NCBI GenBank assembly: GCA_036346405.1 | Contig: CM070566.1 | Coordinates: 54,966,382-55,030,381 of the forward strand | Length of the DNA stretch: 64,000 nt | Reading direction: 5' to 3' | Source of the DNA: Phyllostachys edulis | Taxonomy: Eukaryota > Streptophyta > Magnoliopsida > Poales > Poaceae | In this document: piece by piece, positions 46,498 through 57,742 of the stretch | Position numbering within the stretch: the first letter of the stretch is position 1 | Layout of the letters: the number at the start of each line of letters is the position of its first letter | Made by a program: the position numbers and the translations under genes | The notes under the pieces: model-generated | Seen by the model: the letters and a program-made list of their open reading frames with translations, nothing else | Told to the model about the DNA's origin: nothing | Database searches by the model: none

Positions 46498-46658
46498 GCT
46501 TTTTTTGACGAGTGACAGTTGTTGCGTTAATCTTGTTGCATGTGTGCATGGTGCGTTAGTTATTTACATGCATTAGTATTAGTTTGCATGTACTATGTTG
46601 AGTTCGGTGTGGCTGCGTGGACATGAGATTAGGAGTTAGTAGTTTGCACAATAAGGTT

Positions 46659-46885
46659 TGTTAGTTGACCGCTTCCACAGGGGTAGTTGCTTGAGAAGCG
46701 GATCAAGTGAGTAAACGTGCAGATGCACGTAATGCATTGAGTCACCATGTATTCCTATAAATAGAGAGAGTCAATAATGAGAAAAGCACGCAGTTCAGCG
46801 CGTCGCAAATCCCAGTGTGTTCATCCTGTTCTTATTGTGTTCACATTCTCGTGTGTGTGTGTGTGATCTCACCTCTGATCCAACA
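46659..46885 (+). mobile_element. Copia LTR downstream of the gene, unit 1
   Basis: TGTTAGTTGACC to ATCCAACA, 227 bp, with TATA at 46755-46764 (ctataaatag). A primer-binding site and a gag start follow. The 3' part of the element is missing. Confidence 0.75.
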
Positions 46886-46887
46886 AT

Positions 46888-46899
46888 TGATATCAGAGC
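46888..46899 (+). other. Primer-binding site of the Copia fragment
   Basis: tgatatcagagc, one base different from the initiator-Met match TGGTATCAGAGC, two bases after the LTR. Confidence 0.7.
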
Positions 46900-46923
46900 T
46901 TGTGTTCGTGTACACCTCAATCC

Positions 46924-47186
46924 ATGTTGCGTCCGAGCTCGCCGAGAAACATCACTGGCGACAGGGGCGTTCTGAAGATCGGCGATGGGAGCATGCCGAA
47001 GGCTTCAGCGCGTGAGGGCACCATCTCCCTCCCGTATCCCATGCTCATGAGGAGCAACTACACAACTTGGGCTGTGAAGATGAAGGTGTTCATGAGCGCT
47101 CAGGGCATGTGGAACACAATCGTGGATGAGGAGGCGAACGAGAGGCAAGATCAAATGGCGCTCGCGGCAATCTTCCTCGCGGTGCT
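46924..47186 (+). pseudogene. Copia gag, 5' fragment
   Basis: In frame from the ATG of atgttgcgtccgagctc the blocks are GDGSMPKASAREGTISLPYP, SNYTTWAVKMKVFMSAQGMW and ERQDQMALAAIFLAV, the N-terminus of a Copia gag (UBN2-like). It is cut at 47186, where LTR-like sequence H begins. A longer version is at 63062-63868 and a minus-strand relative at 56442-57320. Confidence 0.85.
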
Positions 47187-49185
47187 AATATGTTCGATTC
47201 AAATATCAACTAGGTTTTATCTAGGGTGTCAATATATTCGATTCAAATATCAACTTTGGCCATACAAAGGATTTAGGCATAACTATAAATTTAAACAAGA
47301 ATTTAAATTACTGAATATAAATAAGCATGCAGTAACAATTTGAAATAGAATTTAAATAAGTTGAAAGAATAGGGTCAAATATGATCAAAGATATAATTTG
47401 CCTTGCTTGATTAGTTGTTCTCAAACGGTGTTGAAATCTGACTCTCCGAAGTCGTCGAAATCTATACGCGAAAATAAGCCAAATTCAAACAAAATTCAAA
47501 TGAAGATTCAGATGAACTTCAAATTAAATAATTTTGGTTTAGTTTGCTATATCTTGAATTTATATGAATTTAGAAATTTGAATCGACGAAATCGGAGTTC
47601 GTATGAAGAAGAATGAGCTCCTGGAAGTTTTAAAATCACATGAAATGATGAATTTAGAATTTCTGGAATTATTGGAATTATTTTTCCAAAGGAAATTCGA
47701 ATTATCGTGTCACGCTGACGTCAGCAGGTGGGTTTTGTTTTTTCGGCCGAATTATTTTCCTAAAGGAAAATAATTTCTGCCTCTAACATGTGGGCCTGGG
47801 TCCATGGTGGACCGGGTGCGCGAAAATGTGTGGATGTGCCACGTCATCGACGCGTGGGCATGCCACGTAGGCAATTGCGCTGAGGTGGCGCTGATGAGGC
47901 GTGCACGTGGCTGTGCCACGTCGGTGCGGCTCCGGGGCGGCTCGGCGTTGAGCTCGCCGGTGCTACGCGTCGTGGGGAGCTCCGGCGAGGGCATGAGCAG
48001 ATAGAGGGGAGTGTGGCGATCACGAGGCATACCACAGCGGCGCAAGGGCTCGCTCAGTTCGTTGGCGGCGAGGAATTTGGCGGCAGCCCGGAGCTGTTGG
48101 TGGCAGCGAAGGAGCTCCGATGAGCCTTGGCTCGGGTGAGTGTGCGCACGGGGTAGGCGTGGTCGAGGCGAACCCAACGAGCGAGTTGAGGTCGTCGAAG
48201 AAACTCGGTCGGTGCCGGAGAAGATGAGCGAAGAAAGCTCGGTGGCGCGGAGAAAAACTCGAATTCCCGCCAATTGAGGGGAAGAGATGGAGAGGTCTTT
48301 GAGGGATTTTGATGAGGGTGAATAGGGGCTCACCGTGCTCCCTTTTATAGGGGTCAAGGAGGGGTGAGGGAGGAGATCGGGCGCGCAGCCGTTTCTTCAT
48401 CGGCGGCGGAGATTGCGCAATTGAGCGTTTAAGGTAGGGTTTAATGCCCGGAATAAGTGCGGCCGGACGTGGGGGTCTTAATGCGCATGAAACCGTGAAG
48501 AATCTGGGAGGGATACGTGGGATTGAGGTGCTCCGCTTGGCGCTAATGGCGGCCAGTGCTTGCGGCTGCGCATGAAGAAGAAAATGGGGACGAGGATGTT
48601 TCTGACGGGTGGGCCCGAGCGGAGAGAGAGGTGGGTGACAGGTGGGGCCGGGCGGTGACAGAGAGAGGGGGGTGCGGGCATGGTGACTTGGGCCGAGCGG
48701 GCCAAAAGCGACCGGGCACGGGAGAAATAGGAGATGGGCCGAGATGGTTTTGGCCCAAACAGTAAAGAGGAATTTCAATTGATTTAGGATTTTAAATAAT
48801 TCGATTAATTCTTTTTGGCTTTAGAAAATAACAAATAAAATCCAAAAATTCTTGAAAAATTCACAGAAATTCCTAGAGTTATTTTGGACTTAAATAAAAT
48901 ATTTCCAACTTATAATTGGTGATAGACTTTGCACATAATTTATTTTGGCTTTAAAATATTTAAGGAAAAGCTTTTAAAATTCCCAAAAATTCTATAAATT
49001 AATTAAATTTTTATTTTTCAATTTAAATCCAATAAAACTTCAAAGATTTCAATAAATTTTATTTTTGACTTTTAAAACTTTAGAAATTCAAATAAAGCAA
49101 TAAAACTCTTTCAAATTTCAAGAAATCCAATAAAATAATAACTTTATTTATTTTTATTTTGGTAACAGAACTTTGGAATGTTACA
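47187..49185 (-). mobile_element. LTR-like element H, solo or truncated
   Basis: In sense it starts TGTAACATTCC at 49185 and runs toward 47187. A TATA-type tataaaagggagcacgg lies near 48340 with a pyrimidine-rich leader after it, typical of a Gypsy LTR. The long minus-strand frames at 47752-48778 are leader translations full of Pro, Ser and Arg, not a gene. The AT-rich 48780-49185 is U3. No clear target duplication (gcggt against gaggt), so its left edge may be a recombination point. Confidence 0.65.
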
Positions 49186-49189
49186 GAGG

Positions 49190-49510
49190 TGCAACCGAAG
49201 AGATGGAGAAGGTAAGTGATGAGGTGCGTCCTAAGAACCTCGTCTGGTGCATTCGGCGGGCATTGACTGAAATTCCTTAGCTAGGTCCGAGGGACACCAC
49301 GGGCGCTGTCTGGGACAGGTATGCCAAACCGATGCCCCAACCGAGCCTTACAGTCTGCTGGCGGGCGGCCAGGAACAAGTGGCTCACCCTTGATCGGGAG
49401 ACTGGTCAAGAATGAGACATCCTGGAGAGTGACCGTCATCTCTCTCCACCGAAAGTGGAAGGTGTGAGTCTCGGGTCTCCACCTGTCGACAAGTGCTGAC
49501 ATCACACTGC
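49190..49510 (-). pseudogene. Plant mobile domain (PMD, aminotransferase-like) fragment
   Basis: Frame 49505-49281 reads ALVDRWRPETHTFHFRWREM then TVTLQDVSFLTSLPIKGEPL, the conserved start of the PMD found in MAIN-like proteins and some transposons. It is cut at both sides; only about 75 residues remain. Whether it came from a gene or a transposon is open. Confidence 0.7.
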
Positions 49511-50457
49511 CGTCTAAGGTGAAGTAGTGATGAGGACATCACTGACACATACACTTCCAGTGGCACACACACCTCTAGTTGACACACCTCTAGTTGAGTC
49601 TACTAAATTCAAGAGTCGGCTAGTATATAAGGTTTAGTAACATGAGTGCGTGCACGTCGCCTTGCACAACAGGTGAATTCGTTTCTTGGGCAAATTAATT
49701 ATTTAATTATAGAACAAATGATATTACCTAATAAATGTTGTTTACTTGTTACTACATGTGAAGGAATTTTCGGAGAAGTTGTTGATCAATATTCGGCCAA
49801 GGAAATGATGAACATTGGCATGTGCATGCAAGGAGGAGAGAAACTAAGTCAACAGGCAATATTTTCTGCGTGAGGAATAGAAGGAGTTCCACCAATACAG
49901 GAAGAGAAAAGGAAATATGCATGCATGCATGGGTGCTACGGGAAGAGAAAAGGAAACATGCATGGGTGCTATGGGAAAGGATCCCTATTCCCCTACCTTT
50001 CCTATTTTTGTGGCTCCAACCAAAGCAAGCCCACCTGCATCCATGGAAAGAATATGGCGTCCAAACTAGATTAAGGAATTAATTTTTATGTCTATATGTG
50101 ATGGCCTGCACGCTTGGGGGAGAGGAGACTTGATTTTTGTTTGCATGTTGCTATTAGCCACTGTAGAACAATTGAGTCTCATCAATCTTTCATCTTTGAG
50201 TGAAATTCTTTCACTATTGCTCTTTCAATTCTCTTGGATTTGCTCGAGCCGTTCTTCGCGAACATGCCAATTGTGTTTGACATGGTTGATAACCAATCGA
50301 GGAGCAGTGTAGCGATTGCAAGGTTGCTGGTCACGTCCGGATCGTGGTTAGCCTGCCCTTTGTCAACGTCGTAACTCAAGTTATCGGATTTCTCCTACGA
50401 CAGAAGATCAGGACCAACTTGCATGCATGCATCCTAAATCAAGGCGTGTGCGTATCA
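49511..50457 (+). mobile_element. Probable 5' LTR region of Gypsy element K
   Basis: The stretch ends gcgtatca at 50457 just before a primer-binding site, so its right part should be a 5' LTR. A possible TATA (ctagtatataagg) lies near 49622. The left LTR border is not clear. Short frames here show nothing recognisable. Confidence 0.5.
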
Positions 50458-50459
50458 GG

Positions 50460-50472
50460 TGGTATCAGAGCC
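50460..50472 (+). other. Primer-binding site of element K
   Basis: TGGTATCAGAGCC, a full match to the plant initiator tRNA-Met type. Confidence 0.85.
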
Positions 50473-51536
50473 TACGTTGCCGGTAGGAATTCATATATCC
50501 CCTAGTTTAGTAGATTAATTTTCGTTTTACCTAAAGTCCAGAAAATTAGCCCTACAAAAATATTCAATTCCTAAACCGTTGTTGCTTTCAATCTGTTAGT
50601 TTCAGTTTGCTTAATTGAATTCTCATCCATACTAGTCGTGTCTAGTTGCTGGTCATTATCTTTGTTAAGCCAAAAATCCAACAAAAAAAGGGAGTCCTTG
50701 ATACCCATACCCAAAAAGCATACACCACCTAAAAACAACCTCTGCCATGTTTCTGCCAGAAATTTCCTCTACGCAGCCCACACAAAAAAAACTCTATATC
50801 TTTCGATCCATAGATCCAAATCCACCTGAACCAGTTTTTTTAGCTTCCTGACTCAAAATCCCACCTTCCTACAAAATTTGGTAGTGATTGGATCAATAGT
50901 TTGAAATTTGCACGTGTTGCAAGTTACCCTAGCTGCTGTTGTCTTTTCAGGATCGAACTCCATTTGAGATTTTCATATTCGGCTGTGTTGCAATCTGGTA
51001 TTGGTGCAAAAAGGAAAAAAGTTAAAAAAAAGAGATTGAGGATAGACAAAAAAATGGCCATAAAAAATTTGTAGACCAATTACCGGTTTGCTGTTCCGTT
51101 GGGTGTTGATCTGAAATTCAGCTAGCTATCTTTGATCCTTCATGTTCTAGAATTGCATATATTGATTATATTTTTTGCGTACACTCATATACACTTGCCC
51201 ATAGCCTATATCATCCTTGTTTGATCGGCAACTTAGGCTAAAAGCTAGTTACAAACTATTATTCAATTTGTGCAATTTCTAGAATTACAGATTGCTTACT
51301 CGTTTGCTACAAATTTTTATGCCTGCCTAGAACTCCACAAATTTGCCATTGATCACGTGTTCTGGTACCTTGCAATCACTTTACTGACTTTCGTTTGAAA
51401 GTTCCCACGGACTGGCTGCACACGAGCAATCTTCGAGAAGGGTAAGAGTTTATGTTGGTAAGATTTGTGAAAGTTGAGAGTAGTCCACATAAATATTTAG
51501 TTTGCTAGGAATTATTTTTGTTTTTCTTTCTGACCA
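50473..51536 (+). other. Leader of element K
   Basis: About 1 kb between primer site and gag. No gene is seen. Homopolymer and AT-rich parts are common. Confidence 0.5.
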
Positions 51537-52841
51537 TGGCAGGGACAAGAAGTTCTCATGATGGTTCGTTTCATGGGGTGGATAAAGGCGATGGTGTGGA
51601 CAAACCCCAAGCAGTGCACTATCGCCTCGGTCTCAAGCTTTGATGGATGCATTTGCCAGCACTTTTGAGCGGATGCTTTTCGATCAAGTACTTGTTCGGC
51701 TGGACGGTATGGAGAATTGTATTGAAGGAATTGAAGTATGACTTGAGCAAGTTGAGCATACTCCCCCAAGACAGCACCCACCACCTCAAGGCCCTCAAGA
51801 TCGAGTTGGAGCAAATCACAATGCTGCTGCTGCCCTTCTCCAACCACGGGCAAATTTGAACGCCGCATTTCAGCATGCTGCCCACGAGGAGGTGAATGGC
51901 AACTATATGACTGACAATGGAGAAGACCTTGATTTCGACCGTGATTGGCAGCGTCTTGTGCATAAATCATCGAGGAATGGGCGGTAATGGAGGAAATGCG
52001 CCTTATCGTCATGAGGAGAGAAGAGATGATGGTTTGGGTAAGATTAAATTTATCGTTCGGTCATTTCATGGTAAATATAATCCGAAAACATACCTTGATT
52101 GGGAATTGCTAGTACAGCAAAAGTTCAGTTGTCATGACTTTCCTGAAAATAGAAGAGTATGTGCTGCTATTAGTGAATTTACAAATTATGCTTCTATTTG
52201 GTGGAGTCAATTTAAAAGAAGGGATGATGCACCTCGCATGTGGGATGAGTTGAAAAGGGTAATGAGATCCAGATTTGTTCCTTCCTATTTTGAGTGCGAT
52301 GTAATTAATAAGTTACAAAGATTGAATCAAGGTAATAAGTCTGTCGAGGAATACAATCAAGAACTGCAAATTGGCATGATCCGTGCTAATATAGAGGAGC
52401 AAGACAATGCGAACAGGGCTAGGTTTCTTGGTGGGCTGAATAAGGAGATTAAGAATATACTTGATTTTTATCATTACAATTCTTTGAATGAGCTGTTCCA
52501 TTTTGCTTGTAAGGCTAAAAAACAGGTGCATGATCAGAGGCAAAGCTACACCAGGACGAACCGCAACTATCCTAGCTCCTTCACACCATGGAAACCTTCA
52601 AGTTCACAACTCAAGAAGCTTGGAATCAGTTCGGGGCATAGCACAGCGTCACCCAGCCAGGAGAAATCAGCAAGTCGTCCCAATTCTTCAGCACATAGGC
52701 CCACTGATTCAAAGAAGACCACTGTTGTCCCAGCCACAAGCTCATCATCCATAGCTTCTACGGGAAGAACTAGGGAAATAGAATGCTTCAAATGCAAGGG
52801 GAAGGGGCATTACAAACGTGATTGCCCAAATCAACGAGCAC
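51537..52841 (+). pseudogene. Gypsy gag of element K, truncated after the zinc knuckle
   Basis: Starts at ATGGCAGGGACAAGAAG, with a stop or frameshift near 51640. The main open part 51917-52841 contains GKIKFIVRSFHGKYNPKTYL, FVPSYFECDVINKLQRLNQ, ARFLGGLNKEIKNILD and an intact knuckle CFKCKGKGHYKRDC (C-X2-C-X4-H-X4-C). The same family as gag of F. At 52842 the sequence switches to duplication unit 2, so everything after CPNQRAL is foreign and ends in a stop at 52906. Confidence 0.87.
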
Positions 52842-53218
52842 TTATCAATTGGACTCAATGGAAAGAAATCAACTTGTTTGATGGTACTCCCTCCTTTCTT
52901 TTTTAAGTGACATCCTAGAATCCGTATGTCATCAAACTTTCTAATGTTTTAGTACTAATATGTTCAAAACCATCTAGATTAGCTACATGAAAACTATATC
53001 ATTAGATTTATCATTAAAAATAGGATTAAGTACAGGTTTCGTCCCTCAACTATACCCAATGATTAATTTTGGTCCCTCAACTTAAATACCAGATATAATG
53101 CGCCTTAAACTTTACATACCGGGCAAAGCAAGTCCCTTCATGCGTTCGACGGTGGTTTGGGCCGACGTGGCATCTACGCTGGCGCTGACTCGGTCCTGCT
53201 TGACCATACAGCGACTCG

Positions 53219-53462
53219 GGTTATATCTACGAGTGGGGATGGGGCTAGTCCTTCCACTTCCCCTCCATCCCCGGCCGCTCCCACCGCGAGGCGATGCACG
53301 TCCACGAGGAGCGCATCGCGGACCTCCTGGAGGTGCGCCTGGAGCACCGCCACCTCGATGTCGGCTGTGGCTTCGGCGGGCCCATGCGCGCCATCGCGGC
53401 GCACTCTGGCACGGACGTCGTCGGCATCACCATCAATGAGTACCAGGTCAATCAGCGGGAGC
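53219..53462 (+). pseudogene. SMT2-like 5' fragment in left arm of P
   Basis: Reads YIYEWGWG, a stop where the right arm has Gln, then SFHF, HREAMHVHEERIADLLEV, HLDVGCGFGGPMRAIAAHSG and ITINEYQVN. This is the substrate-binding region and SAM motif I of 24-methylenesterol C-methyltransferase 2 (brassinosteroid/sitosterol pathway). The N-terminal membrane segment is absent. Confidence 0.85.
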
Positions 53463-53843
53463 CAATGGAGGGGAAGCTGTCCGAGGCGTCGAGGCGGGCG
53501 GCGCCGTCGTCCATCTAGCAGCTGTCCCACCCGCACAACAGTCAAGATCGCTAACCTTGCCGAGGGATTCCCGACTTCGCGCCGATAACGCCAAGGTTGC
53601 CGCCGCCGCCGCCATCGCCGCCAACCTCAACCAGTACAGGTCCGTCACCCGCCGTGCAATGCATATTTAGGGGAAATGCTTCTACATACCCGCTAATGGC
53701 TACTTCACTACTAGCGATTTGATCAACCTAGTGACGCACATTCGGCTCAAGGCATGTGCAGGGGATCTGTGACATCCTCTCGGGGATGATGAAACGGGAC
53801 CATGGCCTCGATGTCGATCCCCTCACGGACTTCGTGGTTTGCT
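53463..53843 (+). pseudogene. Aminotransferase 5' fragment with intron, left arm of P
   Basis: Starts at the ATG of MEGKLSEASRRAAPSSI. NLAEGFP follows in shifted frame after a deletion, then AANLNQYR near 53635. A GT-AG intron (gtccgtcacc to gcatgtgcag, about 53640-53760) is kept. The next exon reads ICDILSGMMKRDHGLDVDPL and TDFVVC. Similar to class I/II PLP aminotransferases of the kynurenine/glutamine transaminase type. Confidence 0.78.
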
Positions 53844-54035
53844 AGTACCATCAACGAGTACTAGGTCATTCGCACCCGTGCGCACAACCGCAAGGCCGGC
53901 CTGGACACGCGCTGCGAGGTGGCCGTGGTCCACGGCAACTTCCTCGCCATGCCGTTCCCCGACGCGTCCTTCGACGGCGCCTACTCCATCGAGGCCACCG
54001 GCCGGGCTGTAGGACGTCTACGGTGAGGTGTTCCA

Positions 54036-55887
54036 TGTTGGAAATTAATCTAGACTTGCCAAGTAATAGGGTGTTAGGATCCTGATGCAATCAGCATCGG
54101 ATCAATTTAGTTTGTTTCGTTTGTTAGGCTTTCCATATTTAGCTTTCCATGTTTAGTTTTGGCTTGGTTAGCAAGTTTTGTAGTCTGTAAAAGGACATGT
54201 AATCATATGTGTTTTGATTGAAGCAATAGAGGAAAGAAAAAAATAGAAAACGTTGCCATAGTGCAGCACCAAATCCTCTGTTCTTCCGGTGTGCGTGTGT
54301 ATTGCTTCCATCTTGCATTTGCTTCTAGCGTGTTCATACGTGACTGCATCATGTGAGTTACTTGCTTTGGTTATATCATGTGTGTGTGTGTGTTTCCTTC
54401 AGTACATGAACACGTGAGATTCCTTCAGCGTGTGTTGTCTTCGGATCGGCTGGCGAGCGAACGTCTCGTACGTGTGTGTTCTCTTGCGTGAACGTGTGTG
54501 TGTGGTGTGGTGTTATCCTGGGTGCCAACAATTAGTATCAGAGCGAGGCAGCGAAGCTGCGTTCCGGCGGTGAGATCGTTGATGCAACGACGAGCGTCGC
54601 GTGCGCAGCAGGGTGCATGTCTTGGCGCAAGGCATCATGGATGGAGATGGGCTCCTAATGGCCATGCAAGAAGAGAGATGGCCATGCAAGAATGGAAAGC
54701 GGAGCACACACGGGTGGCTATGCAGGCGCTTGCGTGTGAGCGCGCGCAGCGCTGGTGCAGCGTGCATGTGCGCGTGCGCATGAGTGCGCGGCAGGGAGCG
54801 GCTGCATCGCAGGTGCCAAGGCGGACGCACGCACGTGGGAGGCAAGGTGCGGGCGCTGCTACAGCGTGAGCATGGTGCATCACGACGGAGGGGTGGGCTC
54901 CCGTACCGCGCGACGGGAGTACGCATGTGGCAGATCCCAGCGACGCATCAAGTGTGGCAGCGGCGGAGCGCACGGCGGGGCGTGGCGGCTCGATGCGGCG
55001 AGACCGACGCATTGCACGATGCATACAGCTCCGTGACGAGGAGGAGCCTACACGCTGGTGGAACGCAAGATGAGTTGTGCGTTGCCAAGGTGAAAGCGTT
55101 GTGCTGGTACTAGGCAGTTGTGGTGCCATATTTATGTGTGAGTCCGTTGAGTTGAGTTCGGGGTGTTGAGGAGGTGTGTTCGCCGTCCTGAGTCCAGGAT
55201 GTTGAGGAGGTGTGTTCGCCGTCCTGAGTTGTGTCCAGGATGTTGAGGAGATGTGTTCGTCGTCCTGAGTCATTGTGTCCGGGATGTTGGGGAGGTGTGT
55301 TCGCCATCCTGTGTCGAGTATCACTTGGGCAAGTCGTAGTTGAGACCGACTGCCGCAACAAGTTAGAGTCGGCAAGTCTAGATTAGGGGGCATTGTTGGA
55401 AATTAATCTAGACTTGCCAAGTAATAGGGTGTTAGGATCTTGATGCAATCAGCATCGGATCAATTTAGTTTGTTTCCTTTGTTAGGCTTTCCATATTTAG
55501 CTTTCCATATTTAGTTTTGGCTTGGTTAGCAAGTTTCATAGTCTTTAAAAGGACATGTAATCATATGTGTTTTGATTGAAGCAATAGAGGAAAGAAAAAA
55601 AATAGAAAACGTTGCCGTAGTGCAGCACCAAATCCTCTGTTCTTCCCGTGTGTGTGTGTATTGCTTCCATCTTGCGTTTGCTTCTAGCGTGTTCATACAT
55701 GACTACATCATATGAGTTACCTGCGTTGGTTATAGCATGTGTGTGTTTGTTTCCTTCAGTACATGAACACGTGAGATTCCTTCAGCGTGTGTTGTCTTCA
55801 GATCGGCTGGTGAGCGAACGTCTTGTACGTGTGTGTTCTCTCGCGTGAACGTGTGCGTGTGGTGTGGTGTTCTCCTGGGTGCCAACA
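54036..55887 (+). mobile_element. Non-autonomous LTR element R1 inside captured SMT2
   Basis: LTRs 54036-54530 and 55394-55887 (495 and 494 bp, TGTTGGAAAT to GTGCCAACA), TSD TTCCA at 54031-54035 and 55888-55892. A primer site variant ttagtatcagagc is at 54532-54544 and a polypurine run aggggg before the 3' LTR. The 0.86-kb interior is GC-rich with no gag or pol. The long frames on both strands (for example 54635-55393 minus) show low-complexity translation only. A 4-unit tandem repeat lies at 55165-55315. Confidence 0.9.
55165..55315 (+). repeat. 40-44 bp tandem repeat inside R1
   Basis: Four units beginning gttgaggaggtgtgttcgcc, each ending gtcctgagt or similar. Confidence 0.85.
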
Positions 55888-55985
55888 TTCCACGTTCTCA
55901 AGCCCGGCGACCTCTACGTCTCCTACGAATGGGTGACCACCCCGCTGTACCACGCCGAGGACCCAGAGCACGTGGAGGCCATCCT

Positions 55986-57742
55986 TGTTGGAACCAAAAG
56001 CTAGGATCACACACGCTATGTGGACACACACGAACATTGCTAGGAGATGAACTTAGGAAGAACACGAGAGAGACTCATAGTCTTGCGGCATACAAACAGC
56101 CTGATGCCTTTTCATTGTTTTACTCCTTAATTTTCTTGATGCCTCGTACATGAGAATATATAGGCTAGCTTAGTAGCCAACTGACCCCTGATTTTGTGCC
56201 ACACGCACATAATCCGAACAGCAAATAATTAACAAACTAACTGCATGCCTAATAACCAACTAACTAATAGTATCAATCCAAACTAACTAACAGCATCATG
56301 CAGCCGTGAGCTAACAACTCCAACTAAAACACATGCAAGTAAAGTACTAATCAAGATTAGTGTCTAACATTTCCCCCCTAATCTTGATTTGCCCTGTTCC
56401 ACACATCATCAAAGCAATGCTGGTTCGTCGTCAGCATCCGCCTAAATAAGATATGCCTCCACTTTCTCCCTCTTGTTGGGCTTCCGGCATTCTGAAGGAA
56501 AGTGCCCATAATCGTTACAATTAAAATACCTTACTTTTGACTTGTCAACACGTCGGTACCAACGGCCACTGCCGCCACTAGAACCACCTGAGGAGCCTTC
56601 ACCTTCATGCTTCGACGATCGAGCCTCCCGCTCTGCACGCGTCAGGAGCAAGTGCTCCTCGTCTCCATCGCCGTTGCCATAGCGACGTTCTCCCTCTTCA
56701 TGCGTCTTCAAGCGCCCGATTAACTCTTCGATCGACATATTTTTTATGTCACCGAATTGCTCAATCGTGCTGACGACAGGAGAGAATTTCCTAGGTACTG
56801 CACGAAAAAACTTCCGCACGATGTAGACCTCTTCCATCTTGTCGCCTAGACCTCATATCTTGCTGACGATTGTCGTCAACCTCATCGTGAAGTCATCGAT
56901 CTATTCGGTGTCCCTCATGCGCAAGTTATCAAACTCGCTTTTGAGGTTTTGTACACGCGCCTCCTTGACGCAATCGGCACTGAGATGCATCGTCTTCAGG
57001 GTGTTCCAGGCCTCCTTTGCGGTCTCCTTCTCTGCTAGGAGCATCAGCATGTCTTCCGGCACCGCGAGGAAGATTGCCGCAAGTGCCATTTGATCTTGCC
57101 TCTCGCTCACCTCCTCATCCACGATTGTGTTCCACACGCCTTGAGCGCGCATGAACACCTTCATCTTCATAGCCCAAGTCGTGTAGTTGCTCCTCGTGAG
57201 CATGGGATACGGGAGGGAGATGCTGCCCTCGCGCGCCGACGCCTTTGGCATGCTCCCATCGTCGATCTTCAGAACGTCCCCGTCACCGGTGACGTTTCTC
57301 GACGAGCTCGGATGCGACATGGATTAAGATGTACACGAACACAAGCTCTGATACCACTTGTTGGAACCAAAAGCTAGGATCACACACGCTATGTGGACAC
57401 ACACGAACACTGCTAGGAGATGAACTCAGGAAGAACACGAGAGAGACTCATAGTCTTGCGGCACACAAACAGTCTGATGCCTTTTCATTGTTTTACTCCT
57501 TAATTTTCTTGATGCCTCGTACATGAGAATATATAGGCTAGCTTAGCAGCCAACTGACCCCTGATTTTGTGCCACACGCACATAATCCGAACAGCAAATA
57601 ATTAACAAACTAACTGCATGCCTAATAACCAACTAACTAATAGTATCAATCCAAACTAACTAACAGCATCATGCAGCCGTGAGCTAACAACTCCAACTAA
57701 AACACATGCAAGTAAAGTACTAATCAAGATTAGTGTCTAACA
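55986..57742 (-). mobile_element. Gag-only Copia-type element R2 inside captured SMT2
   Basis: Two 384-bp LTRs: 55986-56369 (3' in sense) and 57359-57742 (5'). TSD atcct/atcca at 55981-55985 and 57743-57747; the gene sequence implies ATCCA, so the left copy has one change. Minus-strand primer site agtggtatcagagcttgt near 57340-57357; polypurine run near 56370-56382. Only gag fits between them, so it depends on other elements for pol. Confidence 0.9.
56442..57320 (-). pseudogene. Copia gag of R2
   Basis: Starts at ATG 57320 (MSHPSSSRNVTGDGDVLK). Contains SNYTTWAMKMKVFMRAQGVW, ERQDQMALAAIFLAV, then a stop near 56904, another interruption, and YIVRKFFRAVPRKFSPVVS through to a knuckle YFNCNDYGHFPSEC at about 56500. 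The family has Cys where this copy has Tyr, so the zinc site lacks its first ligand. The same gag family as 46924 and 63062. Confidence 0.87.

Larger units (their letters stand above)
43596..47186 (+). repeat. Segmental duplication, unit 1
   Basis: Similarity to unit 2 begins at ttatcagttggactc (43596) and continues through a Stowaway MITE, the gene at 45463, a Copia LTR and part of its gag. The counterpart starts at 52842 and resumes after inserted element P at 59760. Unit 1 keeps a 129-bp internal direct repeat (43911-44168) that unit 2 has once. Confidence 0.88.

Noticed and set aside
47752..48778. Minus-strand frames of 201 and 252 codons
   Set aside because: Pro/Ser/Arg-rich reading of an LTR leader after a TATA box; no domain and no start context, and they lie wholly inside H.
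53157..53588. 143-codon + frame and overlapping minus frames in the left arm of P
   Set aside because: Out-of-frame readings of the GC-rich SMT2 fragment; the SMT2 frame itself contains a stop.
54635..55393. 252-codon minus-strand frame in R1
   Set aside because: It crosses the tandem repeat and low-complexity GC-rich interior of a non-autonomous LTR element; frames are open on both strands because of composition.
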